59,992 bases of DNA from Nostoc mirabile CHAB5784 (lineage in GTDB: Bacteria > Cyanobacteriota > Cyanobacteriia > Cyanobacteriales > Nostocaceae). The stretch lies in the NCBI RefSeq assembly GCF_020829645.1, contig NZ_JAIVFS010000049.1, forward strand, positions 1-59,992, given 5' to 3'. Each line of letters opens with the position of its first letter. Positions within the stretch are counted from its first letter, which is position 1. The notes beneath the pieces were generated by a model. That model did no database searches and was not told the DNA's origin. It saw only the letters and a program-made list of their open reading frames with translations. Positions 32,001 through 41,074 of this stretch are shown in pieces. Made by a program: the position numbers and the translations under genes.

Positions 32001-32693
32001 ATGAATAATCTCTCTAGACTTCTCCAAGAGATTAAAGATAACCCAGTCATATACATAGATAAGCCATCAATTACTTGTCTTGATTTCTTTGTCGGGGGGT
32101 ATTTAAGTCAACTAAGTAACTTAGGATTAACTCCCGAAGGCTACCCAATGGAAGGATTTAATGAATGGATGCAAGAAAGAGCAAAAACTAATATAACTCA
32201 ATCTTGGCTTGAGATAATTCTGTTTCTTTCTAGTAGTGAAAAAGATGCTTTCTATATGTTTTTTGAACTCTTTGAAAAGTTCATAAAGCAGAAAAATAAT
32301 TCAAAAAGGCAAGAAAGTGAAGACATTTTAAGGCTTCGTCAGGATTTGATGTTTCCTCGGTTTGATATTTACAAGGAGATTCTAGGTGCTATAAAGAAAA
32401 GACCAGGAATGTATTTAGGAACTAGTTCAATTACTAGACTAGATATGCTTTTGCGAGGATATAGTTTTGCTAGAAGAGAAGTTGGCGTACCTCCAACTGA
32501 GCCAGAAAGGGAATTTGAAGGTTTTCAATCATGGGTTCAAGAAAAATATGGAATTAACTCAGGTCAGTCATGGTCTAAGATAATTCTTTTCTATTCTGTA
32601 GACGAGGATGAGGCACTACAGAAATTTTTTGAATTGTTTGAAGAATACTTGAATAGGAACAAGAGTTTAGAAGTAGACGAAAAGAGTGGTTAA
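32001..32693 (+). CDS. Two-domain putative immunity protein, copy 2
   Basis: 230 residues, a tandem duplicate of the preceding gene. The first 30 codons are nearly identical at the DNA level, including the leader AATCAATATGAATAATCTCT. The second unit differs little (KKRPGMYLGTSSITRLDMLL and QSWSKIILFYSVDEDEAL), while the first unit has diverged and lost 2 residues. The 59-bp spacer includes a remnant of the GTAGGGTGTGTTA-type repeat. Amplification of immunity genes with divergence is a known pattern in polymorphic-toxin loci. Confidence 0.62.
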   Translation: MNNLSRLLQEIKDNPVIYIDKPSITCLDFFVGGYLSQLSNLGLTPEGYPMEGFNEWMQERAKTNITQSWLEIILFLSSSEKDAFYMFFELFEKFIKQKNNSKRQESEDILRLRQDLMFPRFDIYKEILGAIKKRPGMYLGTSSITRLDMLLRGYSFARREVGVPPTEPEREFEGFQSWVQEKYGINSGQSWSKIILFYSVDEDEALQKFFELFEEYLNRNKSLEVDEKSG

Positions 32694-32784
32694 GCAGAGA
32701 GTGTTAAGGGGGAGCATCCAGTTTTGGAAGATTTACCCTTTCTGGGAAAATGTAAAGGGAAATAACCCTGTGCGATCGCTGACA

Positions 32785-33033
32785 ATGAACCAAGAGAAAC
32801 AAGAACGGATCAAAGCCTGCTTACAAGAATTGTCAACACTGCTGTATGAAGAAGCAGACAAAAGTAAGCTGACAGACCTCGAAGGCATAGAAAAAACAGT
32901 TCGCAGTCAAGTATTAGAACTAGTCAGCCCAGAAATAGCCCTTTTTTTATCGAACAAAAAACTGGAACAATCATTTGGTAAAACCAGGAAAATAAAAAGC
33001 CTAGTAGGGGAACTGAAATTAAAAGCCACTTGA
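32785..33033 (+). pseudogene. 5' remnant of an ISKra4-type transposase gene
   Basis: The ATG at 32785 starts MNQEKQERIKACLQELSTLL, then EGIEKTVRSQVLELVSPEIA, which I recognise as the N-terminal helical part of ISKra4-family transposases. After about 55 residues the sequence becomes unlike that family. The catalytic DDE region is missing. The frame upstream of 32785 is not protein-like. Confidence 0.5.
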
Positions 33034-33037
33034 GAGG

Positions 33038-33188
33038 ATATTTGATTGATGGTAAAATCAGCCCCTGACAAAAAGCCTTGAGTCATAAATGGCACAAAAT
33101 AATTTGTACCTACTTCTGATGCTATTGCTCTTGCTTGTTGAGCAAAGTATTGCTCAAACTCAGCCAAGGCTTGCACTTGTGTCATCAT
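33038..33188 (-). other. Possible gene fragment facing the transposase remnant
   Basis: On the minus strand an ATG at 33188 preceded by GGGAGA gives MTQVQALAEFEQYFAQQARA and about 30 more reasonable residues before it runs into the transposase remnant. It could be the beginning of a gene cut by the element. The family is not recognised. Confidence 0.3.
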
Positions 33189-33379
33189 TTATTAATCTCC
33201 CAATATGGGGGTAAACATCAGCGATCGCTCTACTTGGTGTCCAGCCGGAAGGCGATCGCATTCCAACACTCACCATCATACTGCCGAAATAGGACAATCG
33301 GATAATAGGATAAACTACTAAATCAACATAGCCTAAAAAGCTGTGCAAAAATTAAGCGGTTGTACGCTGTGCAAGGTTG

Positions 33380-33556
33380 ATGAGTGAAAAGAAGGAATTA
33401 CGGGGCTATGTTTCTCCAGAGTTAAACCGATTGTTTCGGGCTGTGATAGCTCTTAAAGATAAAAACCTCAGCGATACGATCGCTGAGGCTCTAGAAGACT
33501 GGCTCAATAAGCCTGAAAACCAGGAGCTAATTAAAAAGCATAATTTGGGTAAATAA
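33380..33556 (+). CDS. Small ribbon-helix-helix-like protein
   Basis: 58 residues: MSEKKELRGYVSPELNRLFR, then AVIALKDKNLSDTIAEALEDWL. The strand-helix-helix pattern with a KEL..YVSPEL strand resembles RHH DNA-binding proteins encoded by plasmids and TA modules. A GGT-containing ribosome-binding site lies just before the ATG. No toxin gene follows; the next gene is convergent. Confidence 0.6.
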   Translation: MSEKKELRGYVSPELNRLFRAVIALKDKNLSDTIAEALEDWLNKPENQELIKKHNLGK

Positions 33557-33567
33557 ATCGAAGAAAT

Positions 33568-35238
33568 TTAAAAGGGCGGCAATTCTTTAAGAATTGTGAA
33601 CCGAATATGATTAATCGCCAAATCGCCAATGGGGATATCTTCTTTGGTTAGCCGCTCACCTTGACTTGTCACGGTTTCAAAGGTGATACCTTTACCAATT
33701 TCAATGTGATACCAGCATAAGCCCATAAAAAAGCGCGTCGGATAAGGGCCACCTTCACCTATATCGTCAGGATTTGATTCCATTGGCAACCAGCCAAAAT
33801 TTGGGACGTAGAATTCTAGCCAAACATGATTAAAGTCGGGTTGTAGCGGTACTCCTACGAAGTCACTATGGGGAGGACATTTGTACCTGCCTACGGTGCG
33901 GCAGGGGATGCCATTTAAACGGGATAGGGCAAGTAAGACACCGACATATTCGCCACAGGAACCAACGCCCCGTTCTAAAACTGTATCTGGTGTGTCAATG
34001 TAAGGTTTAATACCGTAGGATAACTCATCATAAACGTAATTGCGGATGCTGTGCATTTTCCGCAGCACATTGGTTTCAGAACCAATCGCTTCTCTGGCGG
34101 CACGGCGAACAATGGTAGTATCCATTGCTAAATCGTCGTCATCCACTAGGTAGCGTGTTTGTAATTCTGGGGACAGAGCGGGTATATTTTCCACATCTCT
34201 GGGTGTGATGCGATACTTAATGCCGCGAACTTCCAAAAGTGCTTTCCAGCCAAATATATGCCGTTCACCTGGGGCAAGAGAATCAAATTTAAAGACTGCT
34301 ACACGTTGCCCCTCTATCACTTCTTCGGTGAAGGGTATACCAATGGGTTCAACGTGTTTCACCTTTTGACGCTCAGTTTCCGATGGTAGGGCGATGCGCC
34401 ATTCGACATCGGGTAAATAAACCTCGTCTAGGGGTGCAATTTCCTCAGCATAAGACATTTCAATGAGATAGCCGTTAGAGAGGGCGTAACGCTTATCTGG
34501 TTGGTAATGATAATACAGAGGGTGAATAAAAGTGCGATCGCGGAATGTTAGCTCATGACTCGGATCAGCATTTGGGTTATCCCGAATATAAGCCTCCTCT
34601 GAGGCGTAAGCGACGTAAATACTTTCTTTGCCTGTTTCGGCATTTTTATGGATTGCTATGCCTGTGGGACATTCAAAGGGTGTCAGGACACTAAATTGAA
34701 GTTCTCCTGTGGCCCTATCCATCGCGTAAACTGATTGTTCGGTGCGATCGCAAATCCACAGCATTTCCTGAGTGACTGCTAAATTCTCTATCCCAACGCC
34801 TGGGGCATAAAACCTGGTAATCTCTTTTCGCGTTTCGCGGTCATAAATCAGAATGTAGCCTAGCCTTTGGCAACTGACATAAACTGTTGTTTCCCAAACA
34901 GCAACGCCGTCAGCAGGATAAGGCAATGTCACAAAATGTTCCAGACCCAGAGCATTGAGCTTGCACAAGTAAACACTATTTTCTCGGCTCACCCACAGGG
35001 TATCTTCCCAGGCAGCTAGACCAGTGACATCGGTAAATTCTTTAACTTGATGGGGATTGAGAATTTTGCTGTTGTCAGAGGTGGGATCAATTTCTAGTAG
35101 ATGCCCTTTAATACTGTCAATGGCAATCAGTCTATCTTTGATGAAAGTAATGCCACACAGGGTAGCAGCAGTAAGCGGTCGAATTGTTTTTTGCCCAAAC
35201 ATCTGGCTAACGGTCAAAGTGGGGAGTGCAAAACTCAT
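33568..35238 (-). CDS. Beta-propeller plus transglutaminase-like domain protein
   Basis: 556 residues. Residues 20-235 form repeated strands of a propeller resembling SMP-30/NHL proteins (LAAWEDTLWVSRENSVYL, VAVWETTVYVSC, PTGIAIHKNAETG). Residues 375-495 are a transglutaminase-like cysteine protease fold with C428 in GVGSCGEYVGVLL, H471 in FNHVWLEFYVP, and an acidic residue in MESNPDD. The triad is complete. No signal peptide is seen, so it is probably cytoplasmic. Substrate unknown. Confidence 0.83.
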   Translation of the reverse strand: MSFALPTLTVSQMFGQKTIRPLTAATLCGITFIKDRLIAIDSIKGHLLEIDPTSDNSKILNPHQVKEFTDVTGLAAWEDTLWVSRENSVYLCKLNALGLEHFVTLPYPADGVAVWETTVYVSCQRLGYILIYDRETRKEITRFYAPGVGIENLAVTQEMLWICDRTEQSVYAMDRATGELQFSVLTPFECPTGIAIHKNAETGKESIYVAYASEEAYIRDNPNADPSHELTFRDRTFIHPLYYHYQPDKRYALSNGYLIEMSYAEEIAPLDEVYLPDVEWRIALPSETERQKVKHVEPIGIPFTEEVIEGQRVAVFKFDSLAPGERHIFGWKALLEVRGIKYRITPRDVENIPALSPELQTRYLVDDDDLAMDTTIVRRAAREAIGSETNVLRKMHSIRNYVYDELSYGIKPYIDTPDTVLERGVGSCGEYVGVLLALSRLNGIPCRTVGRYKCPPHSDFVGVPLQPDFNHVWLEFYVPNFGWLPMESNPDDIGEGGPYPTRFFMGLCWYHIEIGKGITFETVTSQGERLTKEDIPIGDLAINHIRFTILKELPPF

Positions 35239-35707
35239 ATTAATTAATCATATTTCTTGAACGGTTTAGCACGCTTAAGCAATTCAAAATTCAAAATTTG
35301 CCTTGAAAAGTTTCCTAGTTCGGGTAACCCTACTGGCACGCCAGTTCACTTGAGCGCGGAAATACGCAAAAGCGACTGGCTCAACTTTGGACAAAATTCA
35401 AAATAAAATGCAATCGTGCCATGCATTTTGGCTATTGACTAGATGTAAATTAAAGCAATGGCAGCCTAAAATTAATTGTCGCAGATGCTCTGTAACTAAG
35501 CCTCAAAGCTCTATTACTCATAATTATCGGTACAATGTATTCCGAAAAACTCTTTCGTGAGAGATAACACTATCTCAAAAAAAATAAATTTACAAATGTT
35601 AAGAATTACAGATACACTCATGCAACTGGGCGATCGCCTTAATGTAACTTTAGAAGATGGAATTCCTGCCATCACTAAATTATGATCAAATTTTGTAACC
35701 ATTTGCT
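35239..35707. other. Intergenic region upstream of the P-type ATPase
   Basis: Short AATTCAAA direct repeats occur near 35280-35300, and an ACGCCAGTTCACTTGAGCGC repeat near 35339-35358. A 29-codon frame at 35597-35686 (MLRITDTLMQLGDRLNVTLE) has no support beyond being open. No other gene is seen; a promoter for the ATPase is expected in the last 200 bp. Confidence 0.4.
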
Positions 35708-38578
35708 GTGACCTACACGATGTCTGCTAATTCTCTGCCTGAAGGTGCCGCCGTTTGGCATAGTTTAGAAGTTGATAAAGCGCTAGACCTGCTCGATAGT
35801 AATGCAGACAGTGGCTTAACACCCCAAGAAATTCAACAGAGATTGCAAAAGTACGGGGCCAACGAACTTGAAGAAACTGCTGGCCGTAGTACTTGGGAAA
35901 TCCTGCTGGATCAGTTCAAGAACATTATGTTGTTGATGCTGATTGGTGTAGCTCTGATTTCTGGCTTTTTAGACCTGATGGCTTTGCGGGAGGGTCGCTT
36001 GAAGCCTGGTGAAGTGCCATTTAAAGATACGATCGCTATCTTAGCAATTGTCATCCTGAATGGCATACTTGGCTACGTCCAAGAAAGCCGTGCCGAAAAA
36101 GCCTTGGCAGCCTTGAAAAAAATGACCTCTCCCTTAGTGCGCGTCATCCGCGACGCTAGACTAGTGGAGATAGCAGCCAAGGAACTAGTCCCAGGGGATG
36201 TAATGCTGCTGGAAGCTGGGATGCAGATAGCCGCAGATGGACGCTTGATAGAACAGTCTAATTTACAAGTGCGTGAGTCGGCATTGACTGGTGAAGCCGA
36301 AGCCGTGAATAAACAGGCATCATTAAAATTGCCAGAGGAAACATCATTAGGCGATCGCCTAAATGTCGTATTTCAAGGAACTGAAGTAGTCCAAGGACGA
36401 GGCAAGGTTCTGGTGACTAACACCGGAATGACTACAGAACTCGGCAAAATTGCCACCATGTTGCAGGCGGTGGAAAGTGAACCTACGCCGTTACAGCAAC
36501 GGATGACTCAACTAGGCAACGTCCTGGTTACGGGTTCCTTGATTCTCGTGGCGATCGTCGTTATCGGTGGTGTCATCAAGGACAGAGGTTTTAGCAACAT
36601 CCAAGAACTCTTGGAAGTTTCCTTGAGTATGGCGGTTGCTGTGGTGCCAGAAGGTTTACCTGCTGTAATTACCGTCACCTTGGCGCTGGGAACCCAGCGA
36701 ATGGTGCGCCAGAATGCCTTGATTCGCAAACTCCCAGCAGTGGAAACATTGGGTTCTGTAACTACCATCTGTTCTGATAAAACCGGTACGTTGACGCAAA
36801 ATAAAATGGTGGTGCAATCGGTTTTCACCAATAACAAAACTTTTCGCGTCATCGGCGAAGGTTACGCTCCCACAGGGGACTTTCAGTTAGATGGCCAAAA
36901 AATTTCCCTAGAGGCGTCTCCAGAAATCTCAGCGTTATCAGTCGCCTGTGCTATTTGTAATGATTCGGTGTTGCAAAAAGAACAAGGGGAATGGGCGATT
37001 TTGGGAGATCCCACAGAGGGGGCATTGTTAACACTGGCGGGAAAAGCTGGAATTGAAAAAGACCAGTGGAACAGTAAATTACCTCGCGTTGCGGAGTTCC
37101 CCTTCTCCTCAGAACGGAAACGGATGAGCGTAATTTCTCAGGTGGAGGGAGTCGCTACAGGTGATGCGTCTTCGAGAGGCATTGACCCTGCGATCGCTAG
37201 TTTTATCCAATCTGAACCTTACTTAATGTTTACCAAAGGTTCTCCAGAGTTAACCTTGGCACGTTCTACTCAGATTCATTTGGGCAATCACTCAGCCCCC
37301 TTGACCGAAGAACAACGTCAGAGAATTTTGGCAGAAAATGACCTTATGGCGAGTAAAGGTTTGCGGGTGCTAGGTTTTGCCTACAAACCCCTGGCAGAAA
37401 TTCCACCGGAAGGTTCAGACGAAACATCCGAGCAAGGCTTGGTATGGTTGGGATTGGTGGGAATGTTAGATGCGCCACGTCCAGAGGTAAGGGCAGCAGT
37501 CCAAGAGTGTCGGGATGCAGGCATTCGCCCAGTAATGATTACTGGTGACCACCAATTAACAGCACGAGCGATCGCTACCGATTTGGGAATTGCCCAAGAA
37601 GGCGACCGCGTCCTCACAGGTCAAGAATTGCAACGGATGAGTGACCAGGAATTAGAGCAAAATGTTGACTTGGTCAGCATCTATGCCAGAGTTTCCCCAG
37701 AACACAAACTGCGAATTGTCCAAGCACTGCAACGCCGGGGTAGATTTGTGGCGATGACAGGCGATGGTGTTAACGATGCCCCAGCCCTCAAACAAGCCGA
37801 CATCGGTATTGCAATGGGCATTACTGGCACTGATGTAAGTAAAGAAGCCAGTGACATGGTGTTACTTGATGACAACTTTGCCACCATTGTCAGCGCCACC
37901 AAGGAAGGTAGAGTTGTTTACACCAATATTCGCCGCTTTATTAAATACATTCTGGGCAGTAACATTGGCGAAGTTCTCACAATTGCAGCTGCACCCTTAA
38001 TTGGTTTGGGAGGCGTTCCCCTTACTCCCTTGCAAATTCTCTGGATGAACTTGGTAACAGACGGTTTACCAGCCTTGGCATTAGCTGTGGAACCTCCAGA
38101 ACCTGATGTGATGCAACGTCCGCCTTTTAGTCCCCGCGAAAGTATTTTCGCTAGGGGATTGGGTTCTTACATGATTCGTATTGGGATCATTTTTGCCATT
38201 ATCAGCATTGCCTTGATGTGGTGGGCTTATCAACATACCCATGCCCCTGAGTATCAGGGCAATCGGGATGCTTGGAAGACAATGGTATTCACTACCTTGT
38301 GTCTCGCCCAAATGGGTCATGCGATCGCCATTCGCTCCAACAACCGACTGGCCATCGAAATGAATCCCTTTTCCAATATATTTGTACTAGCGGCTGTTGT
38401 TGTCACCACGATTTTGCAGTTGATGCTAGTTTACGTCCCACCCCTGCGAGATTTCTTTGGTACTCACTACCTGAATCTGCAAGAGTTGGGGGTTTGTATT
38501 GGCTTCAGTGCCTTAATGTTTGTCTGGATTGAATTGGAGAAAATATTTCTGCGGATTATGGGCAAGAAGGCTGTGTGA
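35708..38578 (+). CDS. Calcium-type cation-transporting P-type ATPase
   Basis: 956 residues, type IIA P-type ATPase (SERCA/PMR1-like). The catalytic aspartate is D357 in SDKTGTLTQNKM; ahead of it VPEGLPAVITV forms the ion-site helix M4, and TGEAEAVNK the actuator TGE loop. MTGDGVNDAPALKQADIG and NLVTDGLPALALAVEPPE complete the phosphorylation region and M6. About ten membrane helices. It exports Ca2+ or perhaps Mn2+; the PEGLP and N..D pattern favours calcium. The start is GTG 35708; ATG 35720 (MSANSLPEGAAVW) is equally plausible. Confidence 0.92.
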   Translation: MTYTMSANSLPEGAAVWHSLEVDKALDLLDSNADSGLTPQEIQQRLQKYGANELEETAGRSTWEILLDQFKNIMLLMLIGVALISGFLDLMALREGRLKPGEVPFKDTIAILAIVILNGILGYVQESRAEKALAALKKMTSPLVRVIRDARLVEIAAKELVPGDVMLLEAGMQIAADGRLIEQSNLQVRESALTGEAEAVNKQASLKLPEETSLGDRLNVVFQGTEVVQGRGKVLVTNTGMTTELGKIATMLQAVESEPTPLQQRMTQLGNVLVTGSLILVAIVVIGGVIKDRGFSNIQELLEVSLSMAVAVVPEGLPAVITVTLALGTQRMVRQNALIRKLPAVETLGSVTTICSDKTGTLTQNKMVVQSVFTNNKTFRVIGEGYAPTGDFQLDGQKISLEASPEISALSVACAICNDSVLQKEQGEWAILGDPTEGALLTLAGKAGIEKDQWNSKLPRVAEFPFSSERKRMSVISQVEGVATGDASSRGIDPAIASFIQSEPYLMFTKGSPELTLARSTQIHLGNHSAPLTEEQRQRILAENDLMASKGLRVLGFAYKPLAEIPPEGSDETSEQGLVWLGLVGMLDAPRPEVRAAVQECRDAGIRPVMITGDHQLTARAIATDLGIAQEGDRVLTGQELQRMSDQELEQNVDLVSIYARVSPEHKLRIVQALQRRGRFVAMTGDGVNDAPALKQADIGIAMGITGTDVSKEASDMVLLDDNFATIVSATKEGRVVYTNIRRFIKYILGSNIGEVLTIAAAPLIGLGGVPLTPLQILWMNLVTDGLPALALAVEPPEPDVMQRPPFSPRESIFARGLGSYMIRIGIIFAIISIALMWWAYQHTHAPEYQGNRDAWKTMVFTTLCLAQMGHAIAIRSNNRLAIEMNPFSNIFVLAAVVVTTILQLMLVYVPPLRDFFGTHYLNLQELGVCIGFSALMFVWIELEKIFLRIMGKKAV

Positions 38579-38972
38579 GAGCATGGATGATGGAGATTGA
38601 GACGCTGCAACACCCACCAACGTCGAACTTCGGAGCATACTTGTGGCTACACAAGCTTTCCGGCAAGCTTTAAATAGAGGTTCAACCATTTCTATTATTG
38701 GGACTTAGACAAAAAGTAGCCAGAAAAAACACTCAAATGTATATACAGAGAGACTTTGACATCGTTCTGCCTAGTTTCTTGATATATCTGGGTTTCAAGC
38801 ATTTTTGAGCCTTTGGTGTATTTTCCTTGTTCTGTATGGGTTTGAGGCTTGTTTCTGCCTAAAAAAAGTTTAAGTCCCGTTATTTAGAAGTGTTTTTGCC
38901 TAAATGCTAATAAAAGCTTAGTGACTGGTAATCACTAAGCCTGATTCCTTCTTTATGTAAAAAAGGACTAAG
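38579..38972. other. Intergenic region with a hairpin
   Basis: GCTTAGTGA at 38916-38924 pairs with TCACTAAGC at 38932-38940 (9-bp perfect stem, 7-nt loop). The hairpin lies 33 bp before the small membrane protein gene and may be an operator or a late terminator. The rest is AT-rich, with no gene seen. Confidence 0.5.
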
Positions 38973-39158
38973 ATGTATATCAAGCTTATCATTTCTTCTT
39001 TGACAGTCTCTCTGATAGCTTCGGTCGCACTGGCGGCAAAAGACCCGGCTTATATACCTCTGGCTGCAAGCGTAGGGGGAGGTATAGCGGCTATTAGTAC
39101 GCTTATTAAGCCAGAGCGTACATCATTGCCACAATCTAAAGACGATACTCTAGAGTAG
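38973..39158 (+). CDS. Small secreted or membrane protein of unknown function
   Basis: 61 residues. AAAAAGGACTAAG precedes the ATG with good spacing. A signal-like segment MYIKLIISSLTVSLIASVALA and a Gly/Ala-rich second hydrophobic stretch (LAASVGGGIAAISTLI) are seen. No family recognised; the ribosome-binding site and hydrophobic profile support a real gene. Confidence 0.55.
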   Translation: MYIKLIISSLTVSLIASVALAAKDPAYIPLAASVGGGIAAISTLIKPERTSLPQSKDDTLE

Positions 39159-39187
39159 TCTTTAAGATGCGGTCGTTAACAGACTTT

Positions 39188-39249
39188 GGGGGTTTAAGTC
39201 CCCTATCTCTATAGGCAGCACGTTTATGTGTCGGGGTCTAAATCCCCGT
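39188..39249. repeat. GGGTTTAAGTCCCC element, copy 1
   Basis: GGGGGTTTAAGTCCCC, a spacer, then TCGGGGTCTAAATCCCCG. A second copy with the same two halves is at about 41839-41896. Non-coding and tRNA-like only by chance (TTTAAGTCCC resembles a T-arm). Confidence 0.55.
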
Positions 39250-39357
39250 CACTTTCACGTAATTGCGAACTTGTACTGAGCGTCTTGCCTTGAGCGAAGT
39301 CGAAAGGAGCCGAAGTATTAAGAAAAAGCGAATTGGTTTAACTCCAACAATCGCATT

Positions 39358-39705
39358 TCAAGAATTATTTCTAATCAACTGCAACAATATAGACTCAAGA
39401 CTTTGTAATGCAGCATTTGTAGTGCGCTGATGTTCTTCAAAATTACGCTGATGTTGTTCATGGCTATCACGTAACTCAAGTAACACATCGTCCAAAATCG
39501 CACTACGACCCAGAACACGGTCAACGTTACTGGTAAGCTCTCTCATTTCCTGGCTTAGTTCATCCAGTTGTGCTTGAGTATTAACTTGTCTAATAGTTAA
39601 ATTGTCTAATTGTTCTTGTGTACTAGTTTGTCTTTGAGCCAACCCCAAGATTATTTGTTCAATACGGTCTATTCGGTTAGGGAAGTATTCAGATGTGTCA
39701 GTCAT
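39358..39705 (-). CDS. Coiled-coil protein of unknown function
   Basis: 115 residues, almost entirely heptad-rich: EYFPNRIDRIEQIILGLAQR, then repeating (T)QEQLDNLTIRQVNTQAQLDEL and a Gln/His-rich EQHQRNFEEHQRTTNAAL. A common cyanobacterial coiled-coil type without known function. The ATG is at 39705. Confidence 0.65.
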   Translation of the reverse strand: MTDTSEYFPNRIDRIEQIILGLAQRQTSTQEQLDNLTIRQVNTQAQLDELSQEMRELTSNVDRVLGRSAILDDVLLELRDSHEQHQRNFEEHQRTTNAALQSLESILLQLIRNNS

Positions 39706-39771
39706 TTTCCTTGTGTTGAACTTCTACAATTTTACTTCTATAACCGTGTCTAACCTTCGTAGTGATAGCTC

Positions 39772-39836
39772 TCACTTGCAAGGGTTTACTGCCAACACAA
39801 GGAATCACTTGCAAGGGTCTACTGCCAACACAAGGA
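39772..39836. repeat. Two 33-bp direct repeats
   Basis: The unit TCACTTGCAAGGGT(T/C)TACTG then CCAACACAAGGAA occurs twice head to tail. TTCCTTGTGTTG at 39707-39718 is inverted relative to its end. It lies in the upstream region of recF. Confidence 0.75.
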
Positions 39837-39942
39837 AAAAAATATTTTATGGAAGTTTCATAATAACAACCGAGATAACCCTGATTGAAATTAGAGTATC
39901 TATTCCTTCCTTTCTCGTATTTCTCCTTTCCTTGTGTTCCTT

Positions 39943-41064
39943 ATGTACCTGAAAACTCTAAATCTACGACAATTTCGTAATTATCAAGACCAGAACGTTG
40001 AGTTTAATGCTGCCAAAACAATTTTGGTAGGTAACAATGCTCAGGGAAAGTCAAATTTGTTAGAGGCGGTGGAGTTGCTGGCGACATTGCGATCGCACCG
40101 AATGACCCGCGATCGCGATTTGGTTCAAGAAGGGGAAGCCGTAGCCCAAATTAATGCCACCCTTGAGCGACAAACAGGCGTTAGTGACCTGACTTTAACC
40201 CTGCGCCGCAATGGTCGCCGTAGCGTTGCCCTCAATGGTGAATCGATCCGCCGTCAAATGGATTTTCTCGGCGTTCTCAATGCAGTCCAATTTTCTAGCC
40301 TCGATTTAGAACTGGTACGCGGCGGCCCGGAAGGTCGCCGTAACTGGTTAGATACACTCTTAATTCAACTCGAACCAGTTTATGCTCACATTTTGCAGCA
40401 GTATAACCATGTGTTACGCCAGCGCAATGCCTTTTTAAAACGCCATGTAGAGACGTTAGATGCAACGTCTCTACATTCAGAACTGGTGTTGTGGGATGCA
40501 CAGTTAGCTACTACAGGAACCAGAGTCATTAGACGACGCGATCGCGCCATCCAAAGATTAGCTCCCATTGCTACGGCTTGGCACGCCAGCATTAGCGGCA
40601 GTACAGAAGCTCTACAAATCAAGTACCTGCCGAATATTCCTTTAGAGGATAACCAGAAAGAAGAAGTGCAGCAAGCTTTTTTAGCAAAAATCCAGCAACG
40701 AGCGATCGCCGAAATGCACCAAGGTACTACTCTTGTCGGCCCCCATCGAGACGAAATAGAATTAACTATTAACCAGACACCCGCTCGTCAATACGGTTCT
40801 CAAGGTCAACAACGAACGCTGGTTCTAGCCTTAAAATTAGCAGAATTACAATTAATTGAAGAAGTCGTCAAAGAGCCACCATTGCTATTACTTGATGATG
40901 TTCTTGCCGAACTAGATTTATCCCGCCAAAATCAATTACTCGATGCCATTCAAGACCGCTTTCAGACCCTAATTACTACTACTCACTTGGGTTCTTTTGA
41001 TTCTCAGTGGTTGAAGTCCTCCCAAATTCTTTTTGTGAAAGCAGGAGAGATAATCCCAAATTAG
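39943..41064 (+). CDS. recF: DNA replication and repair protein RecF
   Basis: 373 residues from ATG 39943 (MYLKTLNLRQFRNYQDQNVE). The Walker A motif is VGNNAQGKSNLLEA, the ABC-type signature is in QYGSQGQQRTLVLALKLAELQLI, and Walker B is PLLLLDDVLAELD. RecF loads RecA at gaps in single-stranded DNA with RecO and RecR; recR lies about 16 kb downstream. Residues about 169-178 (VETLDATSLH) come from an in-frame palindromic repeat at 40445-40476. Confidence 0.94.
   Translation: MYLKTLNLRQFRNYQDQNVEFNAAKTILVGNNAQGKSNLLEAVELLATLRSHRMTRDRDLVQEGEAVAQINATLERQTGVSDLTLTLRRNGRRSVALNGESIRRQMDFLGVLNAVQFSSLDLELVRGGPEGRRNWLDTLLIQLEPVYAHILQQYNHVLRQRNAFLKRHVETLDATSLHSELVLWDAQLATTGTRVIRRRDRAIQRLAPIATAWHASISGSTEALQIKYLPNIPLEDNQKEEVQQAFLAKIQQRAIAEMHQGTTLVGPHRDEIELTINQTPARQYGSQGQQRTLVLALKLAELQLIEEVVKEPPLLLLDDVLAELDLSRQNQLLDAIQDRFQTLITTTHLGSFDSQWLKSSQILFVKAGEIIPN
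40445..40476. repeat. 32-bp palindrome inserted in recF
   Basis: ATGTAGAGACGTT and AACGTCTCTACAT pair over 13 bp around AGATGC. This palindrome type is an abundant dispersed repeat in Nostoc-like genomes (from memory). It is read in frame here as about ten residues. Confidence 0.8.
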
Positions 41065-41074
41065 TCATTTGTGA

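Noticed and set aside
33160..33348. Minus-strand 62-residue ORF
   Set aside because: Crosses GCGATCGC-rich repeat DNA without ribosome-binding site or recognisable pattern.
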